Below the pieces are notes generated by a model that made no database searches, was not told the DNA's origin, and saw only the letters and a program-made list of their open reading frames with translations. The translations under genes and the position numbers were made by a program. Positions 7,884 through 17,361 of a stretch of DNA of 64,000 nucleotides are shown piece by piece; positions within the stretch are counted from its first letter, which is position 1, and every line of letters begins with the position of its first letter. The DNA comes from Lysobacter sp036697405. GTDB lineage: Bacteria; Pseudomonadota; Gammaproteobacteria; Xanthomonadales; Xanthomonadaceae. The stretch lies in the NCBI RefSeq assembly GCF_036697405.1, contig NZ_JBAHWA010000017.1, positions 1 to 64,000 of the forward strand. The letters run 5' to 3'.

Positions 7884-8105
7884 TCAGGTGTGCTGCTCGA
7901 GCGACTTCAGCCGCGCGATCATCGCTTCGACGCGGGTGCGCGCCTGCTCGTTCTTGGCCAGCAGGGCCGAGCGTTCGCCGGCCAGCTGTTCCTGTTGCTG
8001 GCGCAGGCTGCGGTTCTCGTCGTGCAGACGGCGCGCGCGCTCGGCCAGCTCGTCGACGCGGTCGGCGAGCGATTGCATTTGGGCGAGCAGTTCGGCGCGG
8101 TCCAT
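7884..8105 (-). CDS. Small coiled-coil protein, TIGR02449-like
   Basis: A 73-residue protein that is nearly all heptad coiled coil (LLAQMQSLADRVDELAERARRL, then NRSLRQQQEQLAGERSALLAKN; quoted in parts). It resembles the small TIGR02449 family usually encoded next to zapA, sometimes called ZapB-like. A role with ZapA in Z-ring organisation is inferred from context only. The start at 8105 (MDRAELLAQ) is chosen because it begins the coiled coil; upstream sequence is not conserved-looking. Confidence 0.78.
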   Translation of the reverse strand: MDRAELLAQMQSLADRVDELAERARRLHDENRSLRQQQEQLAGERSALLAKNEQARTRVEAMIARLKSLEQHT

Positions 8106-8202
8106 ACGGCCACGATAGGCAGGGAGCCGGGAGCCGGTCAAGCCGGCCGTGGCGCGGATCGCGCCGGCAGGTGAACGGATGCGCCGGAGCGGGGCGGCGG
8201 TC

Positions 8203-11200
8203 TCAGTCCGGAGCGGCCGGGGGCGCTACCACGCCGGGCGTGCGCGCGAGGATGAAGGCCAGGCACTGGTCGACCTCCAGCGGGCGCGCCAGCCAGTAGC
8301 CCTGGATCTCGTCGCAGCCGTGTTCGCGCAGGAACTCCATCTGCGCTTCGGACTCGACGCCCTCGGCGACCACGTTCAGGCCCAGCGAATGGGCCATGGT
8401 GATGACGGTGCTGGTGATCGCCTCGTCGTCGGGGTCGCGGCCGAGGTCGCCGACGAATTCCTTGTCGATCTTGAGGGTGTTGATCGGCAGGCGCTTGAGG
8501 TAGGCCAGGGAGGAGTAGCCGGTGCCGAAATCGTCCACCGCCAGGCCCACGCCGAGGTCGCGGATGGCCTGCAGGGTGGTCGCGGTCTGCACCGCGTTGG
8601 CCATGATCACGCTCTCGGTGAGTTCCAGTTCCAGGCGCCAGGCCGGGATTCCGCTTTCGTCCAGGGCGCGTGCGACCGTGCGCGGCAGGTCGCTGCGCAG
8701 CAGTTGCAGGGCCGAGACGTTGACCGACATCGAGAGCTGGTCCAGGCCCTGCTGGCGCCAGCGCTCCAGGGTCCGGCAGGCTTCGTGCATCGCCCATTCG
8801 CCGATCTCCAGGATCAGCCCGCTTTCCTCGGCCAGGGGGATGAACTGCGCCGGCGAGATATCGCCGTATTCGGCGCTGCGCCAGCGCAGCAGGGCCTCGA
8901 CGCCGGTGATGCGCTGTTCCGGCAGCGACAGCCGCGGCTGGTACACCAGGCGCAGCTCGCCGCGGTCCAGCACCTTGCGCAGGGCCGCGGAAATGGTCGC
9001 GCGGCGGCGGATCTCGACGTCCATGGCCTCGGTGTAGCGCATGTAGGTGCGGCGGCCGGCGGCCTTGGCCTGGTACATCGCGGTGTCGGCGTGCTTGAGC
9101 AGGTCGGTCGGGACCTGGGCGTGATCGGGATACAGGCTGATGCCGATCGAGGGCGAGATCGAGACGTCGTGGCGCTCGTCGAAATCCAACGGCGTCTCGA
9201 AGGCGCGCATCAGGCGGCGCGCGACCGCTTCGGCGTCCTCGGGGGTGTCGATGTTCTCCAGCACCACGGTGAACTCGTCGCCGCCGAGGCGGGCGACGGT
9301 GTGCTCGGCGCCCACCGTTTCCTGCAGGCGGGCGGCGGCGGCGCGCAGGATGCGGTCGCCGGCGGCGTGGCCGAGCGAATCGTTGATGTCCTTGAAGCGG
9401 TCCAGGTCCAGGAACAGCACCGCGATGCGGTGGCCCTGGCGGCGCGCGCGCACGATCGCGCGCGACAGCCGCTCCGACAGCAGGGTGCGGTTGGGCAGGC
9501 TGGTGAGGGTGTCGTAGTTGGCCAGGTAACGCAGTTCCTGTTCGGCGCGCTTCTGGTCGGTGATGTCGCTGAGCACGGCGACGTAGTGGCTGCGCTGGCC
9601 CATGGCGTCCAGCACGGCGCTGCTCTGCAGCCAGCACAGGAATTCGGCGCCGTCCTTGCGCGACTGCCAGATCTCGCCCGACCAGCGCCCGCTGCGCTGC
9701 AGTTCGGCGCGCATCTCCTGGTAGAACTCGGGGTCGTGCTGGCGGCTGTCGAGCAGGCTGGCCGAACGTCCGATCACCTCGGCGTCGCCGTAGCCGGTCA
9801 TGTGGGTGAAGGCGGGATTGATCGAGACGAAGTGGAAGTCGCGGTCGATCACCGCCACCGCCTCGGCCATGCTGCGCAGGACCTCGCTGGAGATGCGGCG
9901 GTCGCGTTCGGCGCTGCGGCTGGCGGTGATGTCGCGCGCGGTGCCGGCCACGCGCAGGGCGTGGCCCTTGGGGTCGCGTTCCACCACCCGGCCGCGCGCG
10001 CGTATCCAGCTCCAGCCGCCGCTGGGATTGCGGATGCGGTGTTCGGACAGGAACAGCGCGGCGTCGCCGCGCAGGTGCTGCTTGAGCAACTCGAGCACGC
10101 GCTGCTGGTCGTCGGCGTGGATCTCGTGGTCGTCGACCACATGGGTCTGGACGCCGATGTCCGGGGTCTGCGCGTGCTGCTCGTCGACGCGCATGCGGTG
10201 CATCTCGCGCCGCGACAGGTCGTAGTCCCAGAATTGCTCGCCCGAGGCCCACAGGGCCAGCTTCAGGCGTTCCTCGCGTTCGCGGATCTGGCGGAAATAG
10301 CCGCGCTCGCGCTGGCGCGCGCGGTGCCAGCGCCAGCCCGCGCTGGCGAGCAAGGCGATCAGGGCCAGGGCCGCGGCCAGGATCACCATCGGGTGCCGCC
10401 ACAGCGGCGGGGCGACGTGGATCGGGATCACCAGCTCGCGCGAGTTCCATATCCCGTCGCGGTTGGTGGCCTGGGCGCGGAAGGTGTAGTTGCCGGCGGG
10501 CAGGCGGGTGTAGGTGATGTCCTGGCGCATGCCGTTGTCGATCCAGCCGCGATCGAAGCCGTCCATGCGGTAGCGGTAGCGGATGCTGGAATCCGGCGCG
10601 AAATCCAGCGCGCCCACCCGCAGGCGCAGGATGCCGGCGGCCGCCGGCACGTCCAGGCGCGCCGGCTGCCACAGGGCGCCGCTGTCGACCGTGGCTTCGG
10701 CGCCGATCCAGGCCCCGAGCAGGCGCACCGGCGGGGTATAGCGCGAATCGACCATGCGTGCCGGCGAGAACAGGTTGAGGCCGCGCACGCCGCCGAACAC
10801 GAAACGGCCGTCGCGCAGCTGGGCGACCGCGCCGCCGTTGAACTCCAGATCCTGCAGGCCGTCGGCCAGGCCGTAGCGGCGCACCCAGCCCGGCGCCACA
10901 TCGAAGCGCAGGATGCCGGCGTCGGTGCCCAGCCAAAGGCGCCCGCTCGGGCCCTCGGCGATGGTGAACACCACCGGCACCGAGCGTTCGCCCAGGGCCG
11001 CGCCCAGCGGATGGACGAAGCGCAGCTCGGCGCCGCGCTCGACCGCGCGGCTGAGCCCGGAATGGCCGCCGATCCAGACCGTGCCGTCTTCGGACTGGTG
11101 CAGGGCGCGCACCAGGTTGCCGGGCAGGCTGTTCGGGTCGTCGGTCTGGTGGCGGTAGTGGCGCATGCGCCCGCTGGCGGGCTCCAGCAGGTCCAGGCCG

Positions 11201-12756
11201 TCGCCGGTGCCCAGCCAGATCCGGCCCAGGCGGTCTTCCAGCAGGGCATGCACCACCGGATGGCTGAGGCCCCGGGGATCGCCTTCGCGGTAGCCGTAGT
11301 GGGCGATCGTGCCGCTGGCGGGGTCGTAGCGCAGGGCGCCCGAGCCGGTGCTGCCGAGCCACAGCGTGCCGTCGCGGGCGACCAGCAGGCTGCGCAGCGC
11401 GGTCGCGGAGTAGGGCCCCAGGTCGATGCGTTCGAGTTGGCGCGTGGCCGGGTCCAGCCGGCGCAGGCCCTGGCTGGTCGCGACCCATAGCCGGCCGCGG
11501 TCGGCGCGGCCGAAGGCCATCACCCGCACGCCCTCCTCGACCAGGCGGGTGTAGTCCTCGAACCGGTCCTGCTGCAGGTCGTAGCGCAACAATCGCGCGT
11601 TGTCGCTGCCCAGCCAGAGCGCGCCGCCCTCGTCCTCGATGATGGCGCGCATGCTGTCGTCGGCGGCGGCGTTGCGCGGGCGGCCGCTGTCGATGTCGAG
11701 CACGTAGCTGAAACGGGTGCCGCGCGGGTCGGCCAGGGCCACGCCGCGGAAGGTGCCGCCGACCCAGAGCAGGCCGCCGCGGTCGACCATCAGGCTGGCG
11801 ATGGTGTCCTCGGGCAGGCCGGCGCCGATGCCGGAATCCTCGCGCACCGCCTCGACCCGGCCGCTGTCGGGGTCGTAGCGGCGCAGGCCGTCGCCGAACG
11901 TCGACAGCCAGAGGCGATGATCGGGCGCCTCGACGATCGCGCGCACGTCCGTGGAAGGCACCGGCACCACCGCCTTGCCGGACTCGGGCGGCAGGGCGCG
12001 GATCAGGCTGCGGCCGTCGCTGTGCAGGCGGAACAGGCCGTCGTTGCGCCCGATCCAGATCTGGCCGCGGTGGTCGCGCAGCAGGCTGGCGACCGGCTGC
12101 GGGTCGATCCGCTCGACACTATCGTCCCCGCCGATCCGGTACAGGCCGGCGGCGTTGCCGTACCAGACGTTGCCGTCGAGGTCGGACACCAGCTTTTGCC
12201 AGGGCCGTTCGCGCGCGCTGTCGGGCAGCTTCAGCAGGGCCTGGCGGCGGCCGCTGACCGGGTCCATGCGCTCCAGCCCGCGCAGGCTGCCGATCCAGAC
12301 CCGGCCGCCGCGGTACAGCAGGGCCATGACCTGGCGCGAGGCCTGGGCGCTGCCCGCGGCCGGATAGCGGCGGATGCGGCCGGTGGCCAGGTCCAGCCGG
12401 GCCACGTATTCGGAATAGGTGCCGACCCAGAGCGCGCGCTCGCTTTCCAGCGCCAGGGCGGTGACGTAGCTGTCGGGCAGGCTGGCCGGATCGCGCGGAT
12501 CGTGGCGGTAGGGCACGAAACGCTGGCCGTCGTAGCGGTGCAGGCCGCCCTGGGTGCCGACCCAGACGAAGCCCTGAGTGTCCTGGGCCAGCGCGGTGAC
12601 CGAGTTCTGGGCCAGGCCGGTCTCGCTGCCCAGGCGGGTGAAGTAGAAGTCCCGGGTCGCGGCTGCGGCCGGCAACACCATGCCCGCCAACGCCAGCAAG
12701 GCGCTGAGCAGACCGGCGAAGCGGATAGCGGCGATGGAGGATGGACGCACGGACAC
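8203..12756 (-). CDS. Propeller sensor with PAS, GGDEF and EAL domains
   Basis: A 1517-residue membrane sensor for cyclic-di-GMP turnover. Order: signal peptide (1-33); a long periplasmic beta-propeller of two-component-regulator type with many WVGT/WIG repeats (35-690); a Y_Y_Y domain (about 695-765, YRYRMDGFDRGW); one membrane span (about 770-795); two PAS domains (about 820-1060); GGDEF with intact LGGDEF near 1157; EAL with EALLRW near 1285, DDFGTGYSSLAYLK and AEGVES. Both catalytic domains retain their motifs, so either synthase or phosphodiesterase activity is possible. It lies on the minus strand between zapA/TIGR02449 and the divergent ygfB-pepP pair. The ligand of the propeller is unknown. 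Confidence 0.92.
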   Translation of the reverse strand: MSVRPSSIAAIRFAGLLSALLALAGMVLPAAAATRDFYFTRLGSETGLAQNSVTALAQDTQGFVWVGTQGGLHRYDGQRFVPYRHDPRDPASLPDSYVTALALESERALWVGTYSEYVARLDLATGRIRRYPAAGSAQASRQVMALLYRGGRVWIGSLRGLERMDPVSGRRQALLKLPDSARERPWQKLVSDLDGNVWYGNAAGLYRIGGDDSVERIDPQPVASLLRDHRGQIWIGRNDGLFRLHSDGRSLIRALPPESGKAVVPVPSTDVRAIVEAPDHRLWLSTFGDGLRRYDPDSGRVEAVREDSGIGAGLPEDTIASLMVDRGGLLWVGGTFRGVALADPRGTRFSYVLDIDSGRPRNAAADDSMRAIIEDEGGALWLGSDNARLLRYDLQQDRFEDYTRLVEEGVRVMAFGRADRGRLWVATSQGLRRLDPATRQLERIDLGPYSATALRSLLVARDGTLWLGSTGSGALRYDPASGTIAHYGYREGDPRGLSHPVVHALLEDRLGRIWLGTGDGLDLLEPASGRMRHYRHQTDDPNSLPGNLVRALHQSEDGTVWIGGHSGLSRAVERGAELRFVHPLGAALGERSVPVVFTIAEGPSGRLWLGTDAGILRFDVAPGWVRRYGLADGLQDLEFNGGAVAQLRDGRFVFGGVRGLNLFSPARMVDSRYTPPVRLLGAWIGAEATVDSGALWQPARLDVPAAAGILRLRVGALDFAPDSSIRYRYRMDGFDRGWIDNGMRQDITYTRLPAGNYTFRAQATNRDGIWNSRELVIPIHVAPPLWRHPMVILAAALALIALLASAGWRWHRARQRERGYFRQIREREERLKLALWASGEQFWDYDLSRREMHRMRVDEQHAQTPDIGVQTHVVDDHEIHADDQQRVLELLKQHLRGDAALFLSEHRIRNPSGGWSWIRARGRVVERDPKGHALRVAGTARDITASRSAERDRRISSEVLRSMAEAVAVIDRDFHFVSINPAFTHMTGYGDAEVIGRSASLLDSRQHDPEFYQEMRAELQRSGRWSGEIWQSRKDGAEFLCWLQSSAVLDAMGQRSHYVAVLSDITDQKRAEQELRYLANYDTLTSLPNRTLLSERLSRAIVRARRQGHRIAVLFLDLDRFKDINDSLGHAAGDRILRAAAARLQETVGAEHTVARLGGDEFTVVLENIDTPEDAEAVARRLMRAFETPLDFDERHDVSISPSIGISLYPDHAQVPTDLLKHADTAMYQAKAAGRRTYMRYTEAMDVEIRRRATISAALRKVLDRGELRLVYQPRLSLPEQRITGVEALLRWRSAEYGDISPAQFIPLAEESGLILEIGEWAMHEACRTLERWRQQGLDQLSMSVNVSALQLLRSDLPRTVARALDESGIPAWRLELELTESVIMANAVQTATTLQAIRDLGVGLAVDDFGTGYSSLAYLKRLPINTLKIDKEFVGDLGRDPDDEAITSTVITMAHSLGLNVVAEGVESEAQMEFLREHGCDEIQGYWLARPLEVDQCLAFILARTPGVVAPPAAPD

Positions 12757-12861
12757 CGGGGCGCAGGGCGTGGCAGCACGCAGTGTAGGCAGGCGTCGTC
12801 CGCCGCAACAAGCCGCGTCGCGGCGTTGCTAAACTGGCGCAACCCCCACGCAGCCTTCCCC

Positions 12862-13410
12862 GTGCCCGCCATCGAACTGCCCGATCTGTCCGCCGTCGAC
12901 GCCCAGAGCCGCCAACTCGCGCTCGCCGCCTCGTCTTCCGAACTCCATGGCGCCCTGTGCGGCTGGCTTGCCGGCGGCGGCGCCTCGCTGCGCGAATGGC
13001 CGGCCAAGGTCCTCGCCGACGACGCCATCGCCACGCCGGAGGCCGACAGCGCGCTGGATCGGCTGCGCCTGGCCAGCGCCGCGCAGCTGTCCGACCGCAG
13101 TTTCGATTTCGCCCTGCTGCTGCCCGATGCCGACGCCTCGCTGTCCGAGCGCAGCGGCGCGCTGTTCGACTGGTGCCGCGGCTTCCTCGGCGGCTTCGGC
13201 CTGGCCGGCGCCTCGGCCAACGCCTTGTCGGTGGAGGGCCGCGAGGCGCTGGGCGATCTGGCCAAGCTCGCCGTCGCCCAACCGCAGGACGACGGCGACG
13301 AGGAAGACGAGGAGGCGTTGGTCGAGATCGAGGAGTTCGTGCGCGTCGCCGCGCTGTTGCTGCACGGCGACTGCGTGCTGGCCACGCAGCATCGACAGCG
13401 TCTGAACTGA
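12862..13410 (+). CDS. ygfB: UPF0149 family protein YgfB
   Basis: A 182-residue cytoplasmic protein of the YecA/YgfB (UPF0149) family, function not settled. It contains SELHGALCGWLAGG near residue 30, DFALLLPDAD, a central LFDWCRGFLGGFGLAG motif, and an acidic stretch (DDGDEEDEEALVEIEEFVRVAALLL) before the end. The start is taken as GTG at 12862 (V/M-PAIELPDL), which gives the family length. The preceding in-frame sequence is antisense to the GGDEF/EAL gene. pepP begins 16 bases downstream, the usual ygfB-pepP order. Confidence 0.88.
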   Translation: MPAIELPDLSAVDAQSRQLALAASSSELHGALCGWLAGGGASLREWPAKVLADDAIATPEADSALDRLRLASAAQLSDRSFDFALLLPDADASLSERSGALFDWCRGFLGGFGLAGASANALSVEGREALGDLAKLAVAQPQDDGDEEDEEALVEIEEFVRVAALLLHGDCVLATQHRQRLN

Positions 13411-13426
13411 CCGAGGCGTCGCGACG

Positions 13427-14758
13427 ATGACTACCGCCGGCATCGCCAGCCAGATTTCCGCCAAGGCCTACGCGCGCCGTCGCAAGCAGCTCATGCGCAT
13501 GGCCGGCGACGACGCCATCCTGGTGCTGCCGTCGGCCAACGAGCTGATCCGCAGCCGCGACACCCATTACCCGTACCGGCAGGATTCCGACCTGTGGTAC
13601 CTCACCGGCTTCCCCGAGCCCGAAGCGGTGCTGGTGCTGGTGCCGGGCCGCAAGCACGGCGAAACCCTGCTGTTCTGCCGCGAGCGCGATCTCGAGCGCG
13701 AAGGCTGGGACGGCCCGCGCTTCGGTCCCGAGGGCGCGGTCGAGGCCTTCGGCCTGGACGACGCCTATCCGATCGCCGACCTCGACGACATCCTGCCCGG
13801 CCTGCTAGAAGGCCGCTCGCGCGTCTATTACCACTTCGGCCGCGATCAGGAGTTCGATCTCAAGCTCATCGGCTGGCTGAACCGGGTGCGCGCGATGGTG
13901 CGCCAGGGCGCGCAGCCGCCGCACGAGTTCCTCGAGCTCGGCCACCTGCTCGACGAGATGCGCCTGTTCAAGGACCGCGAAGAGCTCAAGCTGATGCAGC
14001 GCGCCGCCGACATCAGCGTGCAGGCGCACGAAGTGGCGATGCGCGCCGCGCGCCCGGGCGTGCGCGAGTACGAACTGCAGGCCGAGCTGGAACGCGTGTT
14101 CCGCATGCACGACGCCGAACCGGCCTACGGCAGCATCGTCGGCGCAGGCGCCAACGGCTGCGTGCTGCATTACCGCGCCAACAACGGCCTGGCCCGCGAC
14201 GGCGACCTGGTCTTGATCGACGCCGGCGCCGAGTACCGCGGCTACGCCGCCGACATCACCCGCACCTTCCCGGTCAACGGCCGCTTCAGCGCGCCGCAGC
14301 GCGCGCTGCACGACCTGGTCGGCGCGGCCCAGGCCGCGGCCCTGGCGCAGGCGCGCCCGGGCGTGGCCTACGAGGCCGGCCACAACGCCGCGGTCGAAAC
14401 CCTGACCGAGGGCCTGCTCAAGCTCGGCCTGCTCAAGGGCAAGCTCGAGAAGAACCTCGCCGACGGCAGTTACCGCCGCTATTACCGCCACAAGACCGGA
14501 CACTGGCTCGGCCTGGACGTGCACGACGTCGGCGAATACCGGATCGAGGGCGAGTCGCGCCTGCTCGAGCCGGGCATGGTGTTCACCATCGAGCCGGGGC
14601 TGTACGTGTCGCAGGACGACACCAGCGTGGATCCGAAGTGGCGCGGGATCGGCATACGCACCGAAGACGATGTGCTGGTCACCAAGGACGGCTATCAGGT
14701 GCTGACCGACAAGCTGGCGCGCAGCGCCGACGAGATCGAAGCCTTGATGGCGAAGTGA
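13427..14758 (+). CDS. pepP: Xaa-Pro aminopeptidase PepP
   Basis: A 443-residue M24B metalloaminopeptidase that removes an N-terminal residue preceding proline. The N-terminal creatinase-like domain (RDTHYPYRQDSDLWYLTGF) is followed by the pita-bread catalytic domain. Metal ligands are visible: DAGAEYRGYAADITRTFP (two Asp), HKTGHWLGLDVHD (His), FTIEPGLYV (Glu) and GIRTEDD (Glu). The start MTTAGIASQISAKAYARRR fits E. coli PepP. It forms an operon with ygfB, but ubiH and ubiI, which often follow, are replaced by repeats. Confidence 0.95.
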   Translation: MTTAGIASQISAKAYARRRKQLMRMAGDDAILVLPSANELIRSRDTHYPYRQDSDLWYLTGFPEPEAVLVLVPGRKHGETLLFCRERDLEREGWDGPRFGPEGAVEAFGLDDAYPIADLDDILPGLLEGRSRVYYHFGRDQEFDLKLIGWLNRVRAMVRQGAQPPHEFLELGHLLDEMRLFKDREELKLMQRAADISVQAHEVAMRAARPGVREYELQAELERVFRMHDAEPAYGSIVGAGANGCVLHYRANNGLARDGDLVLIDAGAEYRGYAADITRTFPVNGRFSAPQRALHDLVGAAQAAALAQARPGVAYEAGHNAAVETLTEGLLKLGLLKGKLEKNLADGSYRRYYRHKTGHWLGLDVHDVGEYRIEGESRLLEPGMVFTIEPGLYVSQDDTSVDPKWRGIGIRTEDDVLVTKDGYQVLTDKLARSADEIEALMAK

Positions 14759-14810
14759 GGAGGCTGCGCCTTTAGCGCCCTCCGCCGCACGAGGGGAGGT
14801 CCCGCGCGTT

Positions 14811-15312
14811 GGCGACTTCCACCCGCTGCGCGTGCGGGTCACTTTCTCCCGCCCAAGCCCCTTGTAGGAGCGGCGCAAGCGGCGACCGCGAACTCGGGCT
14901 GCGTCGTTGGTTTCGGGTGAGCTGGCTTTCTGTGGGAGCGGCGTGAGCCGCGATCGCGAACTCCGGCTACTGCGGTGGTCTGGCGCGCTGGGAGATTCGC
15001 TGTGGCTCTCGCTCCGCAGGGCTGCCACGAAGGTCAACGGCTTCCGCCCGCTGCGCGTGCGGGTCACTTTCTCTCCCCCTAGCTCCCTGTAGGAGCGGCG
15101 CAAGCCGCGACTGCGAACTCGGGCTGCGTCGTTGGTTTCGGGTGAGCTGGCTTTCTGTGGGAGCGGCGTGAGCCGCGATCGCGAACTTCGGCTACTGCGG
15201 TGGCCGGGCGCGCTGGGAGATTCGCTGTGGCTCTCGCTCCGCAGGGCTGGCACGAAGGTCAACGGCTTCCGCCCGCTGCGCGTGCGGGTCACTTTCTCTT
15301 GCTGGCCCAAGA
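14811..15312. repeat. Direct duplication of about 225 bp with GGAGCGGCG elements
   Basis: A unit starting TGTAGGAGCGGCGCAAGC occurs at 14863-15087 and again at 15088-15312. The end of the unit (CCCGCTGCGCGTGCGGGTCA) also appears once more upstream near 14818-14842. Each unit holds two GGAGCGGCG-type elements. The copies are about 95% alike by eye, so the duplication is fairly recent. No gene is evident. Confidence 0.8.
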
Positions 15313-15550
15313 GTCCGTCTGGATTCCCTTCGGTCAAAAGTAACCAAAGAGAAGGGTCGGTTGGCCAAACCTCCCCTGCGAGTTCGGTGGTTGCGTCGGG
15401 ATTTTTCGAATGGACGTCCCTGTCCATTCGAAAAACGGCGCGCGTCCTGCGCGCCGCCCTTCGGGTCTACGGTTGATGGGCGAGTGCGGTGTTACGGATT
15501 CCAATGCCGGGGCAACAGCAACAGCAACAGCAACAGCAACGGCAACGAGG
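15256..15550. repeat. Multi-hairpin dispersed element, copy 1
   Basis: In order: a conserved AAGGTCAACGGCTTCCGCCC block, a CTTTCTCTTG..AAAGTAACC hairpin region, a perfect 14-bp stem (TTTTTCGAATGGAC at 15402-15415 with 15422-15435, 6-nt loop), a CGGCGCGC/GCGCGCCG stem (15436-15456), GATTCCAATGCCG, and a run of about five CAACAG/GCAACA units (15512-15547). The same series occurs at 42013-42280. It encodes no plausible protein. Confidence 0.75.
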
Positions 15551-15670
15551 GGCGCTCAAGCGAATGGTCGTGCTGTCCAGACGCATGCGCCGGCGCGGTT
15601 GTGCCGCAGTTGCGGGCAAGCCTCTCCGGCTTGCTTTGGACTGGCGACCGCGTCGGCGGGGCGGCGCGCC

Positions 15671-16996
15671 TCAGGCCGCTTCGGCGAATCCGTCGCGGGT
15701 GAGGTTGATCGGCGCGCCATCGGTGCAGACCACGTCGTCCTCGATACGGATGCCGCCGTAGGGACGGAACTGCTCGATGCGGTTCCAGTCCACCGCGTCG
15801 GCGTGCGGGCCCTGCTTGAGGCCGTCCAGCAGCAGGTCGATGAAGTACACGCCCGGCTCGATCGTCACCGCCATGCCGGCTGCGAGCTCGCGGGTCAGGC
15901 GCAGGTAGGGCTGACCCTCGGGCTTGGCGATCGTGCCGCCGCGGTCGGAGGCGGCGAAGCCGGCCACATCGTGCACCTGCAGGCCGATGCCATGGCCGAT
16001 GCCGTGCGGGAAGAACACGTTGCTGACCCCGGTCTCCAGCGCCGACTCCGGCGAGAGCTTGATCACGCCGAAGTCCTTGAGGATGCCCGACAGGGCCAGG
16101 TGGGCGTCGAGGTGGATGCGCTTGTAGTCGTGGCCGGCGCGGACCTGGTCGCACATCGCCAGCTGGGCGGCGTCGACCGCGTCGATCAGGGCCTGGAATT
16201 CGCTGCCGGCGTCGGCGGCGTAGGTGCGGGTGATGTCGCAGGCGTAGCCGTGGTGGCTGGCGCCGGCGTCGATCAGGAAGCTGCGCAACTGCGCCGGCGC
16301 CTCGCGATCGAGTTCGGTGTAGTGCAGTACCGCGCCGTTCTGGTTCAGGGCGACGATGTTGTTGTACGGCAGTTCGGCGGCGTCCTGGCGCGCGGCCGCG
16401 CAATAGGCCAGGTGGATGTCGAACTCGCTGCCGCCGTCGCGGAACGCGGCCTCGGCGGCGCGGTGCGCGCGCACGCCGCGGCGCGTGGCGGCGCGCATCA
16501 TCTCGATTTCGTAGGGGGTCTTGTAGGCACGGTGAAATTCGAGGTAATCGATCGCCGGCTGCGGGTTGTTGGGCACGTAGGCGCCCAACGCGCTCTGCGG
16601 CTCGCCGAGGATGGCGCAACGCGCGGGGTCGGCCGGCAGATGGGCCAGGGCTTCCTCGGGCTTGCGGATCACCACGATGTCGTAGTGCTCGACCCAGTAA
16701 CCGTTCGGCGCCTGCGGGACCACGTGCCAGTAGTCGAACGGCTGCAGGTAGATCAGCTTGGGTTTGCGCCCCGGCGTGGCGACCAGCCAACTGCCGGGAT
16801 TGCGGGTCAGCGGCAGCCAGGCCTTGAACTGCGGGTTCACGGCATACGGGTAATCGCGGTCGTCGAACACCTGATAGTGCGAGGTGCCGCTGGGCACGAC
16901 CAGGTGATCGAGACCGGCGCGCTCCAGGGCCTCGTGGCTGCGGCGTTGGAGCTCGGCGAGGTGGGCGGGGTAAAGGCTCGCTGGATCGTGGCGCAT
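15671..16996 (-). CDS. pepQ: Xaa-Pro dipeptidase, M24 family (PepQ-type)
   Basis: A 441-residue M24B peptidase predicted to cleave Xaa-Pro dipeptides in the cytoplasm. After the N-terminal creatinase-like domain come all metal ligands: IDAGASHHGYACDITRTYA, FPHGIGHGIGLQVHD, VTIEPGVYF and GGIRIEDDVV. The start at 16996 (MRHDPASLYPAHLAEL) is supported by a decayed paralogue at 27040-27226 that begins at the same position. It faces pepP convergently across the repeat field. Its upstream neighbour is the divergent ECF sigma gene. Confidence 0.93.
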   Translation of the reverse strand: MRHDPASLYPAHLAELQRRSHEALERAGLDHLVVPSGTSHYQVFDDRDYPYAVNPQFKAWLPLTRNPGSWLVATPGRKPKLIYLQPFDYWHVVPQAPNGYWVEHYDIVVIRKPEEALAHLPADPARCAILGEPQSALGAYVPNNPQPAIDYLEFHRAYKTPYEIEMMRAATRRGVRAHRAAEAAFRDGGSEFDIHLAYCAAARQDAAELPYNNIVALNQNGAVLHYTELDREAPAQLRSFLIDAGASHHGYACDITRTYAADAGSEFQALIDAVDAAQLAMCDQVRAGHDYKRIHLDAHLALSGILKDFGVIKLSPESALETGVSNVFFPHGIGHGIGLQVHDVAGFAASDRGGTIAKPEGQPYLRLTRELAAGMAVTIEPGVYFIDLLLDGLKQGPHADAVDWNRIEQFRPYGGIRIEDDVVCTDGAPINLTRDGFAEAA

Positions 16997-17361
16997 CGTG
17001 AACGGTCTCGTGGGGTCGGGTCGTCCCGGGATTTTGACGGATTCCGTCCATCGCCGCTGGCCGTTGCCGCGCGCTCGGGCGTGCGCGGCTTTGCCGGATC
17101 GGTCGATGAAGCAAAACCCGTCGCTGCCGCCCGCCGGTCGACGGTATGGACCGGGCCGAGCTACGCCGGCCGGGCACGCCAGTCGCACACAAAATGCTGC
17201 GCCGCCGCATCCTGCGTCCTATCGGGAAATCGGGATTTCGCCGGGGAAAAACGCCGGTTCACGCAGTCCCATCGGTGCCCGCGTGCGCGTGTACACGAGC
17301 GCTGGCCCGACGGAGTATGCTGCCGGCCTGCGCATACCAACGCGTATGGGGAGGGGACTCG
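16997..17361. other. Divergent intergenic region pepQ / ECF sigma
   Basis: This 365-bp gap must hold the promoters of both divergent genes. I see no RNA gene, repeat or convincing -35/-10 pair. The ECF ribosome binding site is GGGGAGGGG at 17348-17356. Confidence 0.5.

Noticed and set aside
8149..11490. 1113-codon open frame on the plus strand opposite the GGDEF/EAL gene
   Set aside because: The translation is low-complexity (Ala/Gly/Arg/His/Gln) without domains. The minus-strand frame has complete propeller, PAS, GGDEF and EAL motifs.
15360..15560. Open frames through the CAACAG repeat that give polyglutamine-like or Asn/Ser runs
   Set aside because: The runs are produced by a microsatellite in a non-coding repeat; no ribosome binding site or conserved protein is seen.
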